DNA from: CAKSQF01 sp964569225
GTDB taxonomy: Bacteria > Bacillota > Clostridia > Oscillospirales > CAG-272
Direction of reading: 5' to 3'
DNA: 28,241 bases
Assembly: GCA_964569225.1 (NCBI GenBank)
Contig: CAZMTU010000015.1
Span: forward strand, 1-28,241
The notes beneath the pieces were generated by a model. The model was not told where the DNA came from. It did no database searches and worked only from the letters and a program-made list of their open reading frames with translations. Position 1 is the stretch's first letter. Each line of letters begins with the position of its first letter. Position numbers and translations under genes: made by a program. Of this stretch, positions 1-9,100 are shown in pieces.

Positions 1-474
1 GGTGATTTTTTGGATATTATTTTCGGATCGGAAAAGCTTCGGCAGCAGTATTTTCCCTTTATAGTATTTTTGAAGCGCCTCTTCAGCAGCCTTTTTATCC
101 AGTTTAAAGGGGATCACAAAATCGGGCTTCAGCATGCCTGCCATCCGATTAGAAAGGGTGACTGGGTTGCCGCAGAAAGCGCAGCGTGTGGCAGCGGTGA
201 CGTTATCTCCAATAATGGCGGCGCCGCAGGAGGGGCAGATGAACTCGGTGAAGCCATCTACCGACTCTCCCTCATAATCCCGCCATTCAAAGGGGGCTTC
301 CTTTTTACCATCTTCCTTCAGTATCTCATCATATTCAGCAAGCTGTTCCATGCTGAATACATTGTCGCAGTATTCGCATTTCATTTGCTGTTCCTTGCTG
401 TCGAAGGTGAGACCTCCTCCGCAGCAAGGGCATTTATATTCTATTGTCGTAAAATCCGGTTTGGCGTCTGCCAT
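1..474 (-). CDS. Double zinc-ribbon protein, YdjG-like (partial, C-terminus off the window)
   Basis: I read 158 codons from an ATG at 474 preceded by a GGAG ribosome site; the frame is open to base 1, so the C-terminus is missing. The protein starts MADAKPDFTT and carries two four-cysteine zinc ribbons, C15/C18 with C33/C36 and C80/C83 with C98/C101, followed by a hydrophilic region rich in Lys and Glu. This is the usual N-terminus of TFIIB-type zinc-ribbon proteins encoded beside SPFH-domain genes. In Bacillus subtilis the comparable neighbours YdjG and YdjI work with PspA in membrane-stress response; assigning that role here is inference. It lies about 90 bp downstream of the SPFH gene on the same strand, so the two are probably co-transcribed. 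The leader between them contains an imperfect hairpin (492-520). Any membrane segment would be in the missing part. Confidence 0.8.
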   Translation of the reverse strand, partial: MADAKPDFTTIEYKCPCCGGGLTFDSKEQQMKCEYCDNVFSMEQLAEYDEILKEDGKKEAPFEWRDYEGESVDGFTEFICPSCGAAIIGDNVTAATRCAFCGNPVTLSNRMAGMLKPDFVIPFKLDKKAAEEALQKYYKGKILLPKLFRSENNIQKIT

Positions 475-565
475 AGCATTCTCCTTCGTATATGCGGAGA
501 CCTTGTCTCGTTTCCCGCATGCGCTTTGATAAAGAACGGTTAAAATTTAGCTTAGAAATTATAGC

Positions 566-1984
566 TTAGTGCTTAATATCCTCGTCACCGAAAGGATCGC
601 CGCATTCGGGACAGAATTTCGGTGGATTTTTAGGATCCTTCGGCTCCCATCCGCACTTGTCACAGCGGTAGAGCGGCACATTTGCGGGCTTTTTAGCGCC
701 GCATTCAGAGCAAAACTTGCCTTTATTCACTTTTCCGCAAACACAGGTCCATCCTTGGGCTACCTCGGACTTGGGTTTTCCGCAGTTAGTGCAGAATTTA
801 CCGCTGTTCACCTTGCCGCAGCTGCAGGTCCAGCTTGACGGTTCGGGTTTGGGTTTGCCGCAGTCGGTGCAGAACTTTCCTGTATTAGTCTTACCGCATG
901 CGCAGACCCATGCTTCCTCGGATCGATTTGCTTCGGTCGCAGGCGCGGCATCGGAAACCGGTTGAGCGGATTTGGCGGCGGCCCCCATTTGAAAGAGGCT
1001 TTGCGCGCTGGTACCGCCCGCCTGAGCCGCCATCCCCATACCCATGAAGCCCATCATGGCGCCGTTTTTGTTTTCTGCCGCCGCTTTCATAGCGTCAGCC
1101 TGTGCGCCGGTCAGCGTAGCGGCTGCCATGGTCGGATCGCGCAGGATCGCGGTACGCTGTGCCTGCTTGATCATTTGGGCATCCTCTTCCGGAAGAGATG
1201 GCGGATTCATAGCCACCGAAACGATTGCAAGTCCCCGCAGCTCCGACCATTTTTGAGTCAGTGCCTCGTTCATTGCTTGAGACAACTCTTCTGAATGGGC
1301 AGGCAGATCGTAAGGACGGACCTGCATAGCGGAGATTTTAGCGAATGCCGGCTGCAGAGCACTGATAAACTCTGTTTTCAGCTGTGTTTCGATCTGGTCG
1401 CGGGTAAACGCTTTTTCAACATTACCGCAGACATTGGCATAGAAGAGAAGGGGATTGGCAATCTTATAGGAATAAAGTCCGCTGCATCGTACCGATACGT
1501 CAATGTCCAGTCCGATATTCCGGTCCACTACGCGGAAGGGAATAGGGCTGGGCGTGCCGAACTTATTGTCCATCAATTCTTTGGTATTGAAATAATAAAT
1601 GCGCTGATCCTTTCCGGTGTCTCCGCCGTAGGTAAATCGCCTGCCGATCGTTTTAAAGGTATCTAAAATGGCCTGACCTAAATTGCCTGTGAAAATAGAC
1701 GGTTCGGTAGAACTGTTATATGTAAATTCGCCTGGCTCGGCGCAGACCTCTACCACTTTTCCCTGTTCTACGATGATCATGCATTGACCGTCCGCTACGG
1801 CGATTCCCGAGCCGTTGGAAATGATGTTGTCGCTTGCTTTTGTATTGGATGACCGTCCGCTGATGCGTTTTTGCCCTTTTGTTACCAGTACATTTTTATC
1901 CATTGATTCACAGTAGAAAAATTCCTTCCACTGGTCGGCCAGTGTTCCACCCAGTGCGCCTGTGCCTGCTTTGATCAGTCCCAT
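566..1984 (-). CDS. SPFH/Band-7 domain protein with four C-terminal zinc ribbons (YdjI-like)
   Basis: The protein has 472 residues; the start ATG at 1984 has a GGGAGG ribosome site. Residues about 20-300 are an SPFH (stomatin/prohibitin/flotillin, virion-core-like) domain, with the family-typical opening around GALGGTLADQWKEFF and the segment SVAMNPPSLPEEDAQ. A Met/Gly/Ala-rich linker follows (about 305-350). The tail has three near-identical ribbons of the form CxCGKxNxGKFCxxCG (cysteines at about 361-375, 387-401 and 414-428) and a fourth CxxC...CxxC ribbon (441-461). SPFH proteins oligomerise at membranes; YdjI of B. subtilis recruits PspA, and that role is inferred here. There is no signal peptide or clear transmembrane segment. 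The three-fold ribbon array looks like a recent in-frame duplication. A consensus promoter lies about 120 bp upstream, and the zinc-ribbon gene follows. Confidence 0.88.
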   Translation of the reverse strand: MGLIKAGTGALGGTLADQWKEFFYCESMDKNVLVTKGQKRISGRSSNTKASDNIISNGSGIAVADGQCMIIVEQGKVVEVCAEPGEFTYNSSTEPSIFTGNLGQAILDTFKTIGRRFTYGGDTGKDQRIYYFNTKELMDNKFGTPSPIPFRVVDRNIGLDIDVSVRCSGLYSYKIANPLLFYANVCGNVEKAFTRDQIETQLKTEFISALQPAFAKISAMQVRPYDLPAHSEELSQAMNEALTQKWSELRGLAIVSVAMNPPSLPEEDAQMIKQAQRTAILRDPTMAAATLTGAQADAMKAAAENKNGAMMGFMGMGMAAQAGGTSAQSLFQMGAAAKSAQPVSDAAPATEANRSEEAWVCACGKTNTGKFCTDCGKPKPEPSSWTCSCGKVNSGKFCTNCGKPKSEVAQGWTCVCGKVNKGKFCSECGAKKPANVPLYRCDKCGWEPKDPKNPPKFCPECGDPFGDEDIKH

Positions 1985-2112
1985 ATCAATTCCTCCCGTT
2001 TGAAATAACTTTTAGCATTATATAATGCAGCGGTTTTGGAAAAATTACATCATTTATTCAACTTTTTCCAAAGTAATTAAACTGTATCTGCGTCTGCTTC
2101 ATTACCGATTGT

Positions 2113-2141
2113 ATTATAGCATAATTCTGACTGTTTGTCGA
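2113..2141 (-). promoter_or_regulatory. Sigma-A-type promoter of the SPFH/zinc-ribbon operon
   Basis: On the minus strand, TCGACA (2141-2136) is followed after exactly 17 bp by TATAAT (2118-2113), with an A-run just upstream of the -35. Transcription would start near 2106 and give a leader of about 120 nt. That leader could fold an AT-rich stem from TTTGGAAAAA near 2060-2072 and its complement near 2034-2045. Confidence 0.75.
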
Positions 2142-2177
2142 GTTTTTTTCGTGAATCTTTTGTTTTGACATTAAATG

Positions 2178-2210
2178 TTAAAGGGATTGCCTTGAAGGCA
2201 ATCCCTTTAA
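2178..2210 (-). terminator. Terminator-like hairpin after the SGNH esterase gene
   Basis: A perfect 14-bp stem with a 5-nt loop (TTAAAGGGATTGCC and its complement, loop 2192-2196) sits 30 bp past the stop codon at 2241. The downstream U-tract on the minus strand is weak (TTTAACATTTAA), so it may be a moderate terminator. Confidence 0.65.
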
Positions 2211-2240
2211 ATAATGTATAGCTTTAGATTTACGCTATTT

Positions 2241-3995
2241 TTAATTGGATTTTATTCCGTAAAGATTAAAGGCTAAGGTATCGTTGGTATTAATGCTGCC
2301 CGCGCCTGCGACATAGAAGCTGTATCCTGCGGTAGGCGCCGTAATGTAAAGCATGGGCAGCGTGTCATTTTTGGCGCCGAAGGCAACAGTATAGCCTTCC
2401 GGTACTTCAATGTTCAGTCCGCCCAGCATGATCCATCCGGTGCCCGCGGAGAAATCAACGGTCAGTTCATAGGTTTTCAAGATTTCTGTAATAGTAGGAT
2501 GGGCGTATTTGACAACTGAAACGGTCAGCTTATTTCCCTGTGCGCAACTGGATACCGGCACTTCAATATTGGTTATAGTGCTGCCTGAAAGTACGTTAGC
2601 ATCCATATAGATATAGGGGGTTCCATCCATCCACCAACCCGCGTATTGACTGCCGTTAATACTGTACAGTTCATTCAGCGCTTCGCCCAGCAGATTAACT
2701 GCGCCCTCCGCGATGGGGACCTCCGGAATTTCTCCGTCGGTAGTTTTCTCTTCTATAAATTCAGGCTCACTTTTCCATGTGCCGGCAAGACAATCGGGAA
2801 TCATTTCGGCAAGACCCTCCGCTATCAGCACATAGCCCTCATCGTCCGGATGCAGCGCGTCCGGAAAATGGTTACTGCCCAATTTTTGCTCAGTGTAGTC
2901 ATGCATATTATAGAAATCAGTGCGATAGCCTTGCTCAGTAAGCAGCGAAACCAATCCGGCTTGCAAATTACGAACGTGAAGACTGCCGGAGCCTTCATTC
3001 CCGTAGTAAACGGGGCAGTTCATAATGACAAGCTGAAGGGAATTGTTTTGCTTGGTAAGGGCGGCGGCCAATGCCAGCGCGCTGTCATTATATGCCTGAT
3101 CGTCGTCATCGGTCCATATCCGGTCAAAATAGGAATCGTTGGTGCCCAGCATGATCAGCGCGATGTCAAATTTAGGGGCGTACCGTATACAGGCGTTATA
3201 CTGAGCGGTGCCTGAATAACGGTTATCCAGATCGCTGCGCATGGTTCTGCCGCTGTTTCCGTAATTGATAACCAGATAATCCTGCCAAAGAATTCGCTGA
3301 AGAACAGCAGGGTAAGCATTATAATCCCAGTTAGAGGAAAGATAGCCCTCCGTAATGCTGTCTCCGATACAGGCGACCGTTGTAAGGGAGCAGGTGCCGG
3401 ACAGTTCGAACCCTTCGGTTAAATCAACGACCGATTGACCTGATGACATCTGCGTTGCGATGTAGTTTTTGACATAATCCCACGCGTGGTAGGTGGAAGC
3501 AAAGCAGTAGGACTGTTTCAGCCTGCCTGTATAAACAGTGGAATCATATCCGCCGCCTACGATCAGCTTGCTGCCGCTTAATTTATTCAGATAAGTGTAA
3601 ACATTCAGCCCTTCCAGCGCGGCGCTTTCCGGACGGTTGGTCGGTCCAACTAAGATTTCATGATCAGAAACGTCTGTTTGACTGTCTTGCGCAATAGAGA
3701 GCGTGATACCGGTTTGCGCGGCGATTTCCTCAGAAATGTGCCGGGCAATCAGTTTGTAAAAATCATACTCGGTGGTGAAATCACGACCGGCTCTGCCATA
3801 CGGATTAGTGGCGTAAACGATTTTGTATTGGGCAATATCGGTTCCAGCAATAGAAAGAGAAACGTCGGTGACTTCTGAGGGCGGCGCATCGGCGCGAACG
3901 GACTCGTCGGGAGCTTTACCGCTCGAACAGGCAGCAGCACAGAGCATTAGCAGCGCTGTCAGGCAGAGCGCGGATCGCTTAAACAGTTTTTTCAT
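2241..3995 (-). CDS. SGNH/GDSL-family esterase lipoprotein
   Basis: The protein has 584 residues; the start at 3995 has an AGGAGG ribosome site. A lipoprotein signal ends at Cys23 (LCAAAC), so the enzyme should be tethered outside the membrane. Residues about 45-200 form an N-terminal domain with an EILVGPTNRPES motif, which I recall from other clostridial surface hydrolases but cannot name. Residues about 205-400 are an SGNH hydrolase with GDSIT (nucleophile Ser213), GNSG (246-249), GTND (284-287) and the D379/H382 pair in FPDALHP. Residues about 430-584 are a beta-rich domain I do not recognise. Members of the fold usually remove acetyl or other acyl groups from polysaccharides; the substrate here is unknown. 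It is divergent from an AraC gene with interlocked promoters, so that regulator probably controls it. Confidence 0.88.
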   Translation of the reverse strand: MKKLFKRSALCLTALLMLCAAACSSGKAPDESVRADAPPSEVTDVSLSIAGTDIAQYKIVYATNPYGRAGRDFTTEYDFYKLIARHISEEIAAQTGITLSIAQDSQTDVSDHEILVGPTNRPESAALEGLNVYTYLNKLSGSKLIVGGGYDSTVYTGRLKQSYCFASTYHAWDYVKNYIATQMSSGQSVVDLTEGFELSGTCSLTTVACIGDSITEGYLSSNWDYNAYPAVLQRILWQDYLVINYGNSGRTMRSDLDNRYSGTAQYNACIRYAPKFDIALIMLGTNDSYFDRIWTDDDDQAYNDSALALAAALTKQNNSLQLVIMNCPVYYGNEGSGSLHVRNLQAGLVSLLTEQGYRTDFYNMHDYTEQKLGSNHFPDALHPDDEGYVLIAEGLAEMIPDCLAGTWKSEPEFIEEKTTDGEIPEVPIAEGAVNLLGEALNELYSINGSQYAGWWMDGTPYIYMDANVLSGSTITNIEVPVSSCAQGNKLTVSVVKYAHPTITEILKTYELTVDFSAGTGWIMLGGLNIEVPEGYTVAFGAKNDTLPMLYITAPTAGYSFYVAGAGSINTNDTLAFNLYGIKSN

Positions 3996-4070
3996 AAAAC
4001 CTCCTGTTAAAAAAATGCCAAAGGCCTAAAACGTCAGCTTGGCGGATGAATGGTGAAAAAACACAATTTT

Positions 4071-4095
4071 CACTATTTGTCCTTGACAAATAGTG
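4071..4095. promoter_or_regulatory. 25-bp palindrome (probable operator) between esterase and AraC genes
   Basis: A perfect 10-bp inverted repeat, CACTATTTGT (4071-4080) and ACAAATAGTG (4086-4095), is separated by 5 bp. The -35 hexamer of the plus-strand AraC promoter (4083-4088) lies inside it. A further half copy, TTTCACTAT, recurs at 4100-4108, 32 bp after the first (4068-4076). In the esterase transcript the palindrome lies in the 5' leader, so it could also act as an RNA hairpin. Confidence 0.6.
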
Positions 4096-4111
4096 TTAAT
4101 TTCACTATACT
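4083..4111 (+). promoter_or_regulatory. Promoter of the first AraC gene
   Basis: TTGACA (4083-4088), a 17-bp spacer and TATACT (4106-4111) predict a start near 4118 and a leader of about 96 nt to the ATG at 4214. The -35 lies within the palindrome 4071-4095, which suggests repression or autoregulation. Confidence 0.8.
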
Positions 4112-4120
4112 TGTACTTAG

Positions 4121-4149
4121 AGTATAGCTTTAAAGACTTTTTTTGTCAA
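4121..4149 (-). promoter_or_regulatory. Promoter of the SGNH esterase gene
   Basis: On the minus strand TTGACA (4149-4144), a 17-bp spacer and TATACT (4126-4121) predict a start near 4114. The -10 hexamer is identical to that of the opposing promoter and lies 9 bp from it. The two promoters point towards each other, and each transcript would pass through the other promoter. Confidence 0.8.
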
Positions 4150-4213
4150 TATTCGGGACTGCTGATTATTGATACAAAATTGCTGTTTATGTAGATAAGA
4201 AAGGAGAATTGCT

Positions 4214-5167
4214 ATGAATCAGCCGGCAAGTGCTTTGCTGCCAGAAGCGTCTTATTGCTGCTTCTGCAATGCGGCGCCTACGCCCGCGTCTATCTTTTGC
4301 GAAGCATGGATTACCGGTCATGAAAGAAACGGGGAAGCGTATCGAGTAGAACGCAACGGTTTTCCTTCTTATCTGCTTAACTGCACAGTATCCGGCAGAG
4401 GCGTGTTGGAATGTCGGGGACGCAAATATGAATTGGAAGCAGGTGATTTGGTACTGATTGACTGTCGGGAATCCCATGTTTTTTATACGCTGCAGCCTGA
4501 CTGGGAAATTGTTTTTCTGCATTTTGACGGTTTGCAGGGGGAGGCACTTTACCGCAGGTATCAGGACTGCTGTGACGGTGTTTTGAAGGGAGAGGGCGAT
4601 CCGACGGCGGCAGAATCGGTGATAACACAGATTTTGGCTTTGCACCGGTATCTTTTTTCTTTGCCGCACAGCGAAGAGAATTTACAGGGAATTTTCTTTT
4701 CCTATTCATCGGATGACGATGCTTATTATCAGGCGGCGGAAAAGATCAGCTCAGTGCTGATTGCTCTGACCGCAAGGCTGAATCGAACCAAAAACAGCCG
4801 TCTTAACCGAACTGTTCAGCTTGGGATGCGCTATATGGATGAGCATTATAACCGCCGCATTACACTGGATGAGATCGCGGGGGCTGCCTATGTAAGCAAA
4901 TTTCATTTTGAACGGCTGTTTCGTGAAGCTACCCATCAGACTGTAATGAAGTATCTTACCGATATTCGATATCGGCGGGCGTTGCAGCTGCTTGATTACG
5001 GCGCTATGTCCCCAGAAGCGGCGGCAAATGCCGTAGGATGGGATTTGCAGGTAATGAATCGGGTTTTCAGAAGGCGCTTGGGTCTGACCGCCAAGCAATT
5101 CAGCCGCCGGCAGTGTTCTCAAAGAGTGAAGCGCGATGGGATGATCCATCATACGGAAGTAAATTGA
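4214..5167 (+). CDS. AraC-family transcriptional regulator (A)
   Basis: The protein has 317 residues; the ATG at 4214 has an AAAGGAG ribosome site. Residues about 40-110 form a cupin-like sensor domain (SGRGVLECRGRKYELEAGDLVLIDC is the typical beta-barrel strand pattern). Residues about 200-300 are the paired helix-turn-helix DNA-binding domain. The first helix pair (ITLDEIAGAAYVSKFHFERLF) is canonical. The second is degenerate: the usual GF...SYFSR motif reads GWDLQVMNRVFRR. The N-terminus is unusually Cys-rich (C15, C16, C18, C29). Such proteins normally sense a sugar and activate a neighbouring glycan-use gene. The divergent esterase gene with its overlapping promoter is the obvious target (inference). 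The next gene starts 15 bp after its stop, suggesting an operon. Confidence 0.88.
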   Translation: MNQPASALLPEASYCCFCNAAPTPASIFCEAWITGHERNGEAYRVERNGFPSYLLNCTVSGRGVLECRGRKYELEAGDLVLIDCRESHVFYTLQPDWEIVFLHFDGLQGEALYRRYQDCCDGVLKGEGDPTAAESVITQILALHRYLFSLPHSEENLQGIFFSYSSDDDAYYQAAEKISSVLIALTARLNRTKNSRLNRTVQLGMRYMDEHYNRRITLDEIAGAAYVSKFHFERLFREATHQTVMKYLTDIRYRRALQLLDYGAMSPEAAANAVGWDLQVMNRVFRRRLGLTAKQFSRRQCSQRVKRDGMIHHTEVN

Positions 5168-5182
5168 ATGGAGGAAGGCATA

Positions 5183-5662
5183 ATGAGTCAAAAAAAGCTG
5201 GCGCTTTGGCTGCGAGCCGTGATTACAGGCTGCGGACTGTGCGGACTGTGTATTTATTTAGTGGTGCTTCCGCTTGCGGGGCGTGAAATGACGGCGGATT
5301 ATCCCGAATATGCCGGCGCTTATCTGCCATGGCTGATTTTTCTATGGCTGACAGCGGTTCCATGCTATTTGGTACTTGTCTGCGGATGGCAGATTGCAAT
5401 TGAAATCGGACAGGATAATTCTTTTTCCTACCGCAATGCCAAGCTGCTTTCATGGGTATCATGGCTGGCGCTGATCGACAGCGGATTGTTTTTTGCAGGC
5501 AATCTTATTTTGTTGGCGTTTCAGCTTAGTCATCCAGTGGTGGTTGTGGCTTCTATGTTCGTTGTATTTGCGGGCGCGGCAATTGCGGCGGCAGCGGCAA
5601 TATTGTCGCATCTGGTACGAAAAGCGGCGTCCTTGCAGGAGGACAGCAATCTTACCATCTGA
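5183..5662 (+). CDS. DUF2975 membrane protein (YoaS-like)
   Basis: The protein has 159 residues. I chose the ATG at 5183 (MSQKKLALWL), because a GGAGGA ribosome site lies 8 bp before it; the in-frame ATG at 5168 would sit on that site. Four hydrophobic segments at about 9-32, 48-70, 90-113 and 117-142 make it an integral membrane protein, and the sequence GQDNSFSYRNAKLL between segments two and three is typical of DUF2975. The function is unknown. Members are nearly always followed by a very small Xre-type helix-turn-helix gene, as here and as in yoaS/yozG of B. subtilis. It is tightly spaced after the AraC gene. Confidence 0.82.
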   Translation: MSQKKLALWLRAVITGCGLCGLCIYLVVLPLAGREMTADYPEYAGAYLPWLIFLWLTAVPCYLVLVCGWQIAIEIGQDNSFSYRNAKLLSWVSWLALIDSGLFFAGNLILLAFQLSHPVVVVASMFVVFAGAAIAAAAAILSHLVRKAASLQEDSNLTI

Positions 5663-5681
5663 GGAAGGCGAGGCAAGAAGG

Positions 5682-5903
5682 ATGATTGTATTTAACATAG
5701 ATGTGATGCTGGCGAGACGGAAAATGAGTTTGACTGAACTATCTGAACAGGTAGGCATCACACTGTCGAATTTGTCCATTCTCAAATGCGGCAAGGCGAA
5801 GGCGGTTAAAATATCCACATTGGAAAAGCTTTGCGCGGTTCTTCGCTGTCAGCCGGGCGATTTGCTGGAATATGTGTCGGATGAGGATGAATCGGTAAAA
5901 TAA
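5682..5903 (+). CDS. Small Xre/Cro-type HTH regulator (YozG-like)
   Basis: The protein has 73 residues; the ATG at 5682 follows a purine-rich GAAGG site and sits 19 bp after the DUF2975 stop. Almost the whole protein is one Cro/C1 helix-turn-helix. The helices are MLARRKMSLTELSEQVG, the recognition-helix segment ITLSNLSILKCGKAKAV, and STLEKLCAVLRCQPGDLLEY. This matches the compact regulators paired with DUF2975 membrane proteins; it probably regulates its own operon, perhaps under control of the membrane partner (inference). The stop codon overlaps the start of a strong hairpin, so the AraC-DUF2975-HTH transcript probably ends here. Confidence 0.85.
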   Translation: MIVFNIDVMLARRKMSLTELSEQVGITLSNLSILKCGKAKAVKISTLEKLCAVLRCQPGDLLEYVSDEDESVK

Positions 5904-5941
5904 AACAGCGGGCGGAACCAAAAGTGTTCCGTCCGCTGTTT
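5903..5941 (+). terminator. Terminator-like hairpin ending the AraC-DUF2975-HTH operon
   Basis: A 16-bp stem (5903-5918 with 5926-5941, one G-U pair) and a 7-nt loop begin at the stop codon of the HTH gene. The T-tract after it is short. Confidence 0.7.
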
Positions 5942-6065
5942 GTATGCGGCTTGTCCGCGCGAAAAAAGTCAGGACTGTTTAATGAATGTGAAAAAGATAA
6001 ACTTCTTTCAGACGGATACAGCAAATGCCGTATGACAAATGCGGTACTCGGAGCCGCGGTTTGCC

Positions 6066-6103
6066 GCTGGCGCAGATTTGTGCAAATCCAAACCTGCGCC
6101 AGC
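6066..6103 (-). terminator. Inverted repeat after the GH106-like gene, possible terminator
   Basis: GCTGGCGCAG (6066-6075) is perfectly complementary to 6094-6103, and the loop contains its own small palindrome (6076-6087). It lies 36 bp past the stop at 6139. There is no U-tract on the minus strand, so a terminator role is uncertain. Confidence 0.4.
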
Positions 6104-6138
6104 CCCGATAAAGTTAAAAGCAGTTCTTTTACAATGAT

Positions 6139-9100
6139 TTATTTTGCGCTTTCTACCAACAGGTAGGAAGAAACCTTTGGCAGCTTCAAGCTGAGAACCG
6201 TTACGCCATTCTCTGCATTGACGGTCACTGCCTCGCGACCGCCAGTGACAGGGTTCCAAAGTTCCAGCGAAGTAAATTTGCCCCGCAGAGTAAGAGTGAG
6301 CTTGGCTTCCTGATCTGATGAATTGCCGATGTAGTAAATGTTCCGACCGTCTATAGTCTTGTGGATGTAGGAGAGATATCCGCCTGAAAGCCGGCTCGTA
6401 GCGGCAATCCTTACATCCCAAATATCCAGCGCTTTGTCCAATACGCTGTCTAATTCTTTGGGTTGAACAATGTGGAATGCCTTTCCTTTTTCGGTGATTT
6501 TTTCACATGTTTTAGTGATTGACGCAGGATCAGCGCCGAACATTTCGGTCAGAATCTCCTTGATTCTGGCATCTTCAGAAGCTTTGATGCCATGAGTGGG
6601 CAGTGTACCTACTGAAATGACTGAACCGCCGCTCTGCCAGAAGGCATAAATTTTTTCCAGATTGGACAGACTAATCGTCTGCATGCCGGGCAGAATCATC
6701 ACTTTGAAGTGCTCGGTATTGACCGCGTTGGTCATGGTAAGGATGCCGTCCTGCACGCTGCATTTTTCGTCCAATATCTGAGGATGGAGATAAGTGAAGT
6801 CCCGGCGGGCGGTCAGGGAAAGGTACTCGCCTACCTGCATGTAGTTGGCGTCGGCGGGATCGTTTGTCTTGTCATTGAACAGGTAGACAGATTCAAGGTA
6901 GTCGATAGGGTAGAGCAGGGCAATATCGGCTACATGGCTGCCGCTTTGCTGAAGCAGAGCAGACAGTCTTGCTACATAGGTGTTGTATGCCGCCAGTGAG
7001 TCGGCATAGTTGGGATTGCGGTAGGATAACTCGGGAGGATAGACTACATTCTTTTGATTGTCATACCAAACCGCATGGGGAACGATCAGGTTGATTCCTT
7101 TAGTATACAGATCAATAGTTCCTTTGTAGAGGGTGGAAACCGGGATGCCCTCGCCCATAGCGCCGAAGGCTTCACACATAACTAAACGCTTGTCCCAGTT
7201 TTGGGCGGAGGAAGAGATTATTTTGTAGGCCTCCTGCGAGAAACCGTAATTTGTGATCAGGTCTACGCCCGGAATGGTCTGATACTTGAAAGCAAGCATC
7301 AGATCGCCTTCGACCGAGACCGGATTTACCTGTTCTTCAAACAGCATATGCCCCATCAGGGAGATGCCGTGCGCAGTACACCACTCGTCAATTTGCCCTA
7401 TATAATTTTTAGCAAATATTTCGCTGCGAACGCCTAACAGCTTATCCCGTGCCTCTGCGGTATCTTCGCCGATGTCATACCAAAGCGCCGGGTAGAGAAG
7501 CGCGGGATTTTCGCCCTCATAAATTGACGCATAGAATTCATTGAAATCATCGGTCCACATCCGGGCGCCTTCTACGCCGTAGGCGGTCAAACCGCCGGCA
7601 GGATAGAAGGACGGTTCATCATAGAAGGAAGAGGTAATGGTGCCGTTCTCAAAGTATTTTTTGAAGCGTTGATAATAGGCTTCGTGCGTAATCTGGATAT
7701 ATCCTGCTACGGCTTCCTCACTGAGATAGTCCATGCCCTCGCTGCCGTCTACAACTGACAGAAAGCCCATGATTTTCCATGTGCCGGTTTTGTCTTTGGG
7801 AATGGTATATTCAATATAGGAGCCTTTGTAGTCTGTTTCTGCGCTGGTATCGGGAATTAGCTTTTGAGTGCCCGCGTAACTGGAAAACTCATAAATGGAG
7901 GGAAGATCGCCGTTCGGCGTAGACATCATCAGCCGAATCAGCTTGGTTTGAACAGGGGTGAAGGAAATCTCTTTATGAGCACCGATAGCGGTGCCTGAAG
8001 CGCAGGTCTGCCATGCGGTACCGTCCCAGTATTGGATTTCAAAGGTGCTGATCCGGTTCAGTGCCTCGGACAGAACAACTGAATCGACTGTTACGGTTTT
8101 TCCGTAAGAAATCAACAGCCACTGGTTTACAGAAGCGCCGTTTGCCGCGTTCCAACGGGTTTCAGGATCGCCGTCAAATGCTTTGGCGGCATCATAATCG
8201 GCGCCGTAATCGCTGGAGGAGTGATAGCCGGGGGCATACGTTTCGGTGGCGTCAGAGGAGGGAATTGCCAGTTTTTTTCCGCCATTGTATACTTCAAATT
8301 CACTGATGCTGGCGCTGTCGCCGACGATCCGTTTGCAGTACAGGCGAACAAATTGAGCGGTGACCGGTTCAAATTCCAGTGTAACGCCTTTATCAGTGAT
8401 TTTTTCGCCGGAGGCACAGGACTTCCATTCATTCCCGTCCCAATATTGAATTTCAAAGGAAGAAACGCGCTGAACTTCTGTGTCCTTGTCCTCGTAAACG
8501 CTGATCTTATCAAATGTGACCTTTTTTCCGTAATTGATCTGCAGCCATGAGCGACTGCCGGAACCGGAAATGGCGTTCCAACGGGTGGTAAGATCGCCGT
8601 CGAATGCCTTGTCTGCCTCATAGCCGGGCGTGACGGTGTAGGTGCTGGACGCCAACACGCCGATCGGTTGACTGTCCGGCTCAAAATCGGGCAGCTCAAC
8701 AATATGGGCAAGGTCAGAAATGTCGATCCGCTCTTTGGTTTGTGTGTTCATAGCTACGGCGCCCAGCAAAATGCCTTGGGGGAGTTTGACAAAAACGGTT
8801 TCGCCTGCTTTTCCTTCTCCTTCTGCCTTGTCTAAGCGGCGGGCGGTAAGCTCCGGATAAGTTTCCGCAAAAAGACCGCCGGCTGTATAGCTGGGGAAAC
8901 CGTCCTCGTCATAAAGCGAAAACTGCATTCCGTATTTGCTGCCTTCATCCAAGGCTGCTTCATACAGTTCAAAATACTGATCGCTCATATAGCCATCCAG
9001 CCAATAGGGCAGGATGCCGAATCCGTTGTAGCCGCTCTCTTCATAGGATCGACGAACAATTTCCCGCACTGTATCAGTGGTCATTTGATCCAGCGGAACA

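Noticed and set aside
10..543. Plus-strand open frame of 177 codons at the left edge
   Set aside because: It is antisense to the zinc-ribbon frame, which shows paired CxxC motifs, an ATG and a ribosome site on the minus strand. The plus frame has no recognisable family.
5168..5185. ATG at 5168 as start of the DUF2975 gene
   Set aside because: The GGAGGA site follows that ATG and precedes the ATG at 5183 by a normal distance, so the later start fits better.
8127..8711. Minus-strand open frame of 194 codons inside the GH106-like gene
   Set aside because: It is an out-of-frame shadow rich in Pro, Arg and Thr; the real frame encodes clear discoidin domains there.
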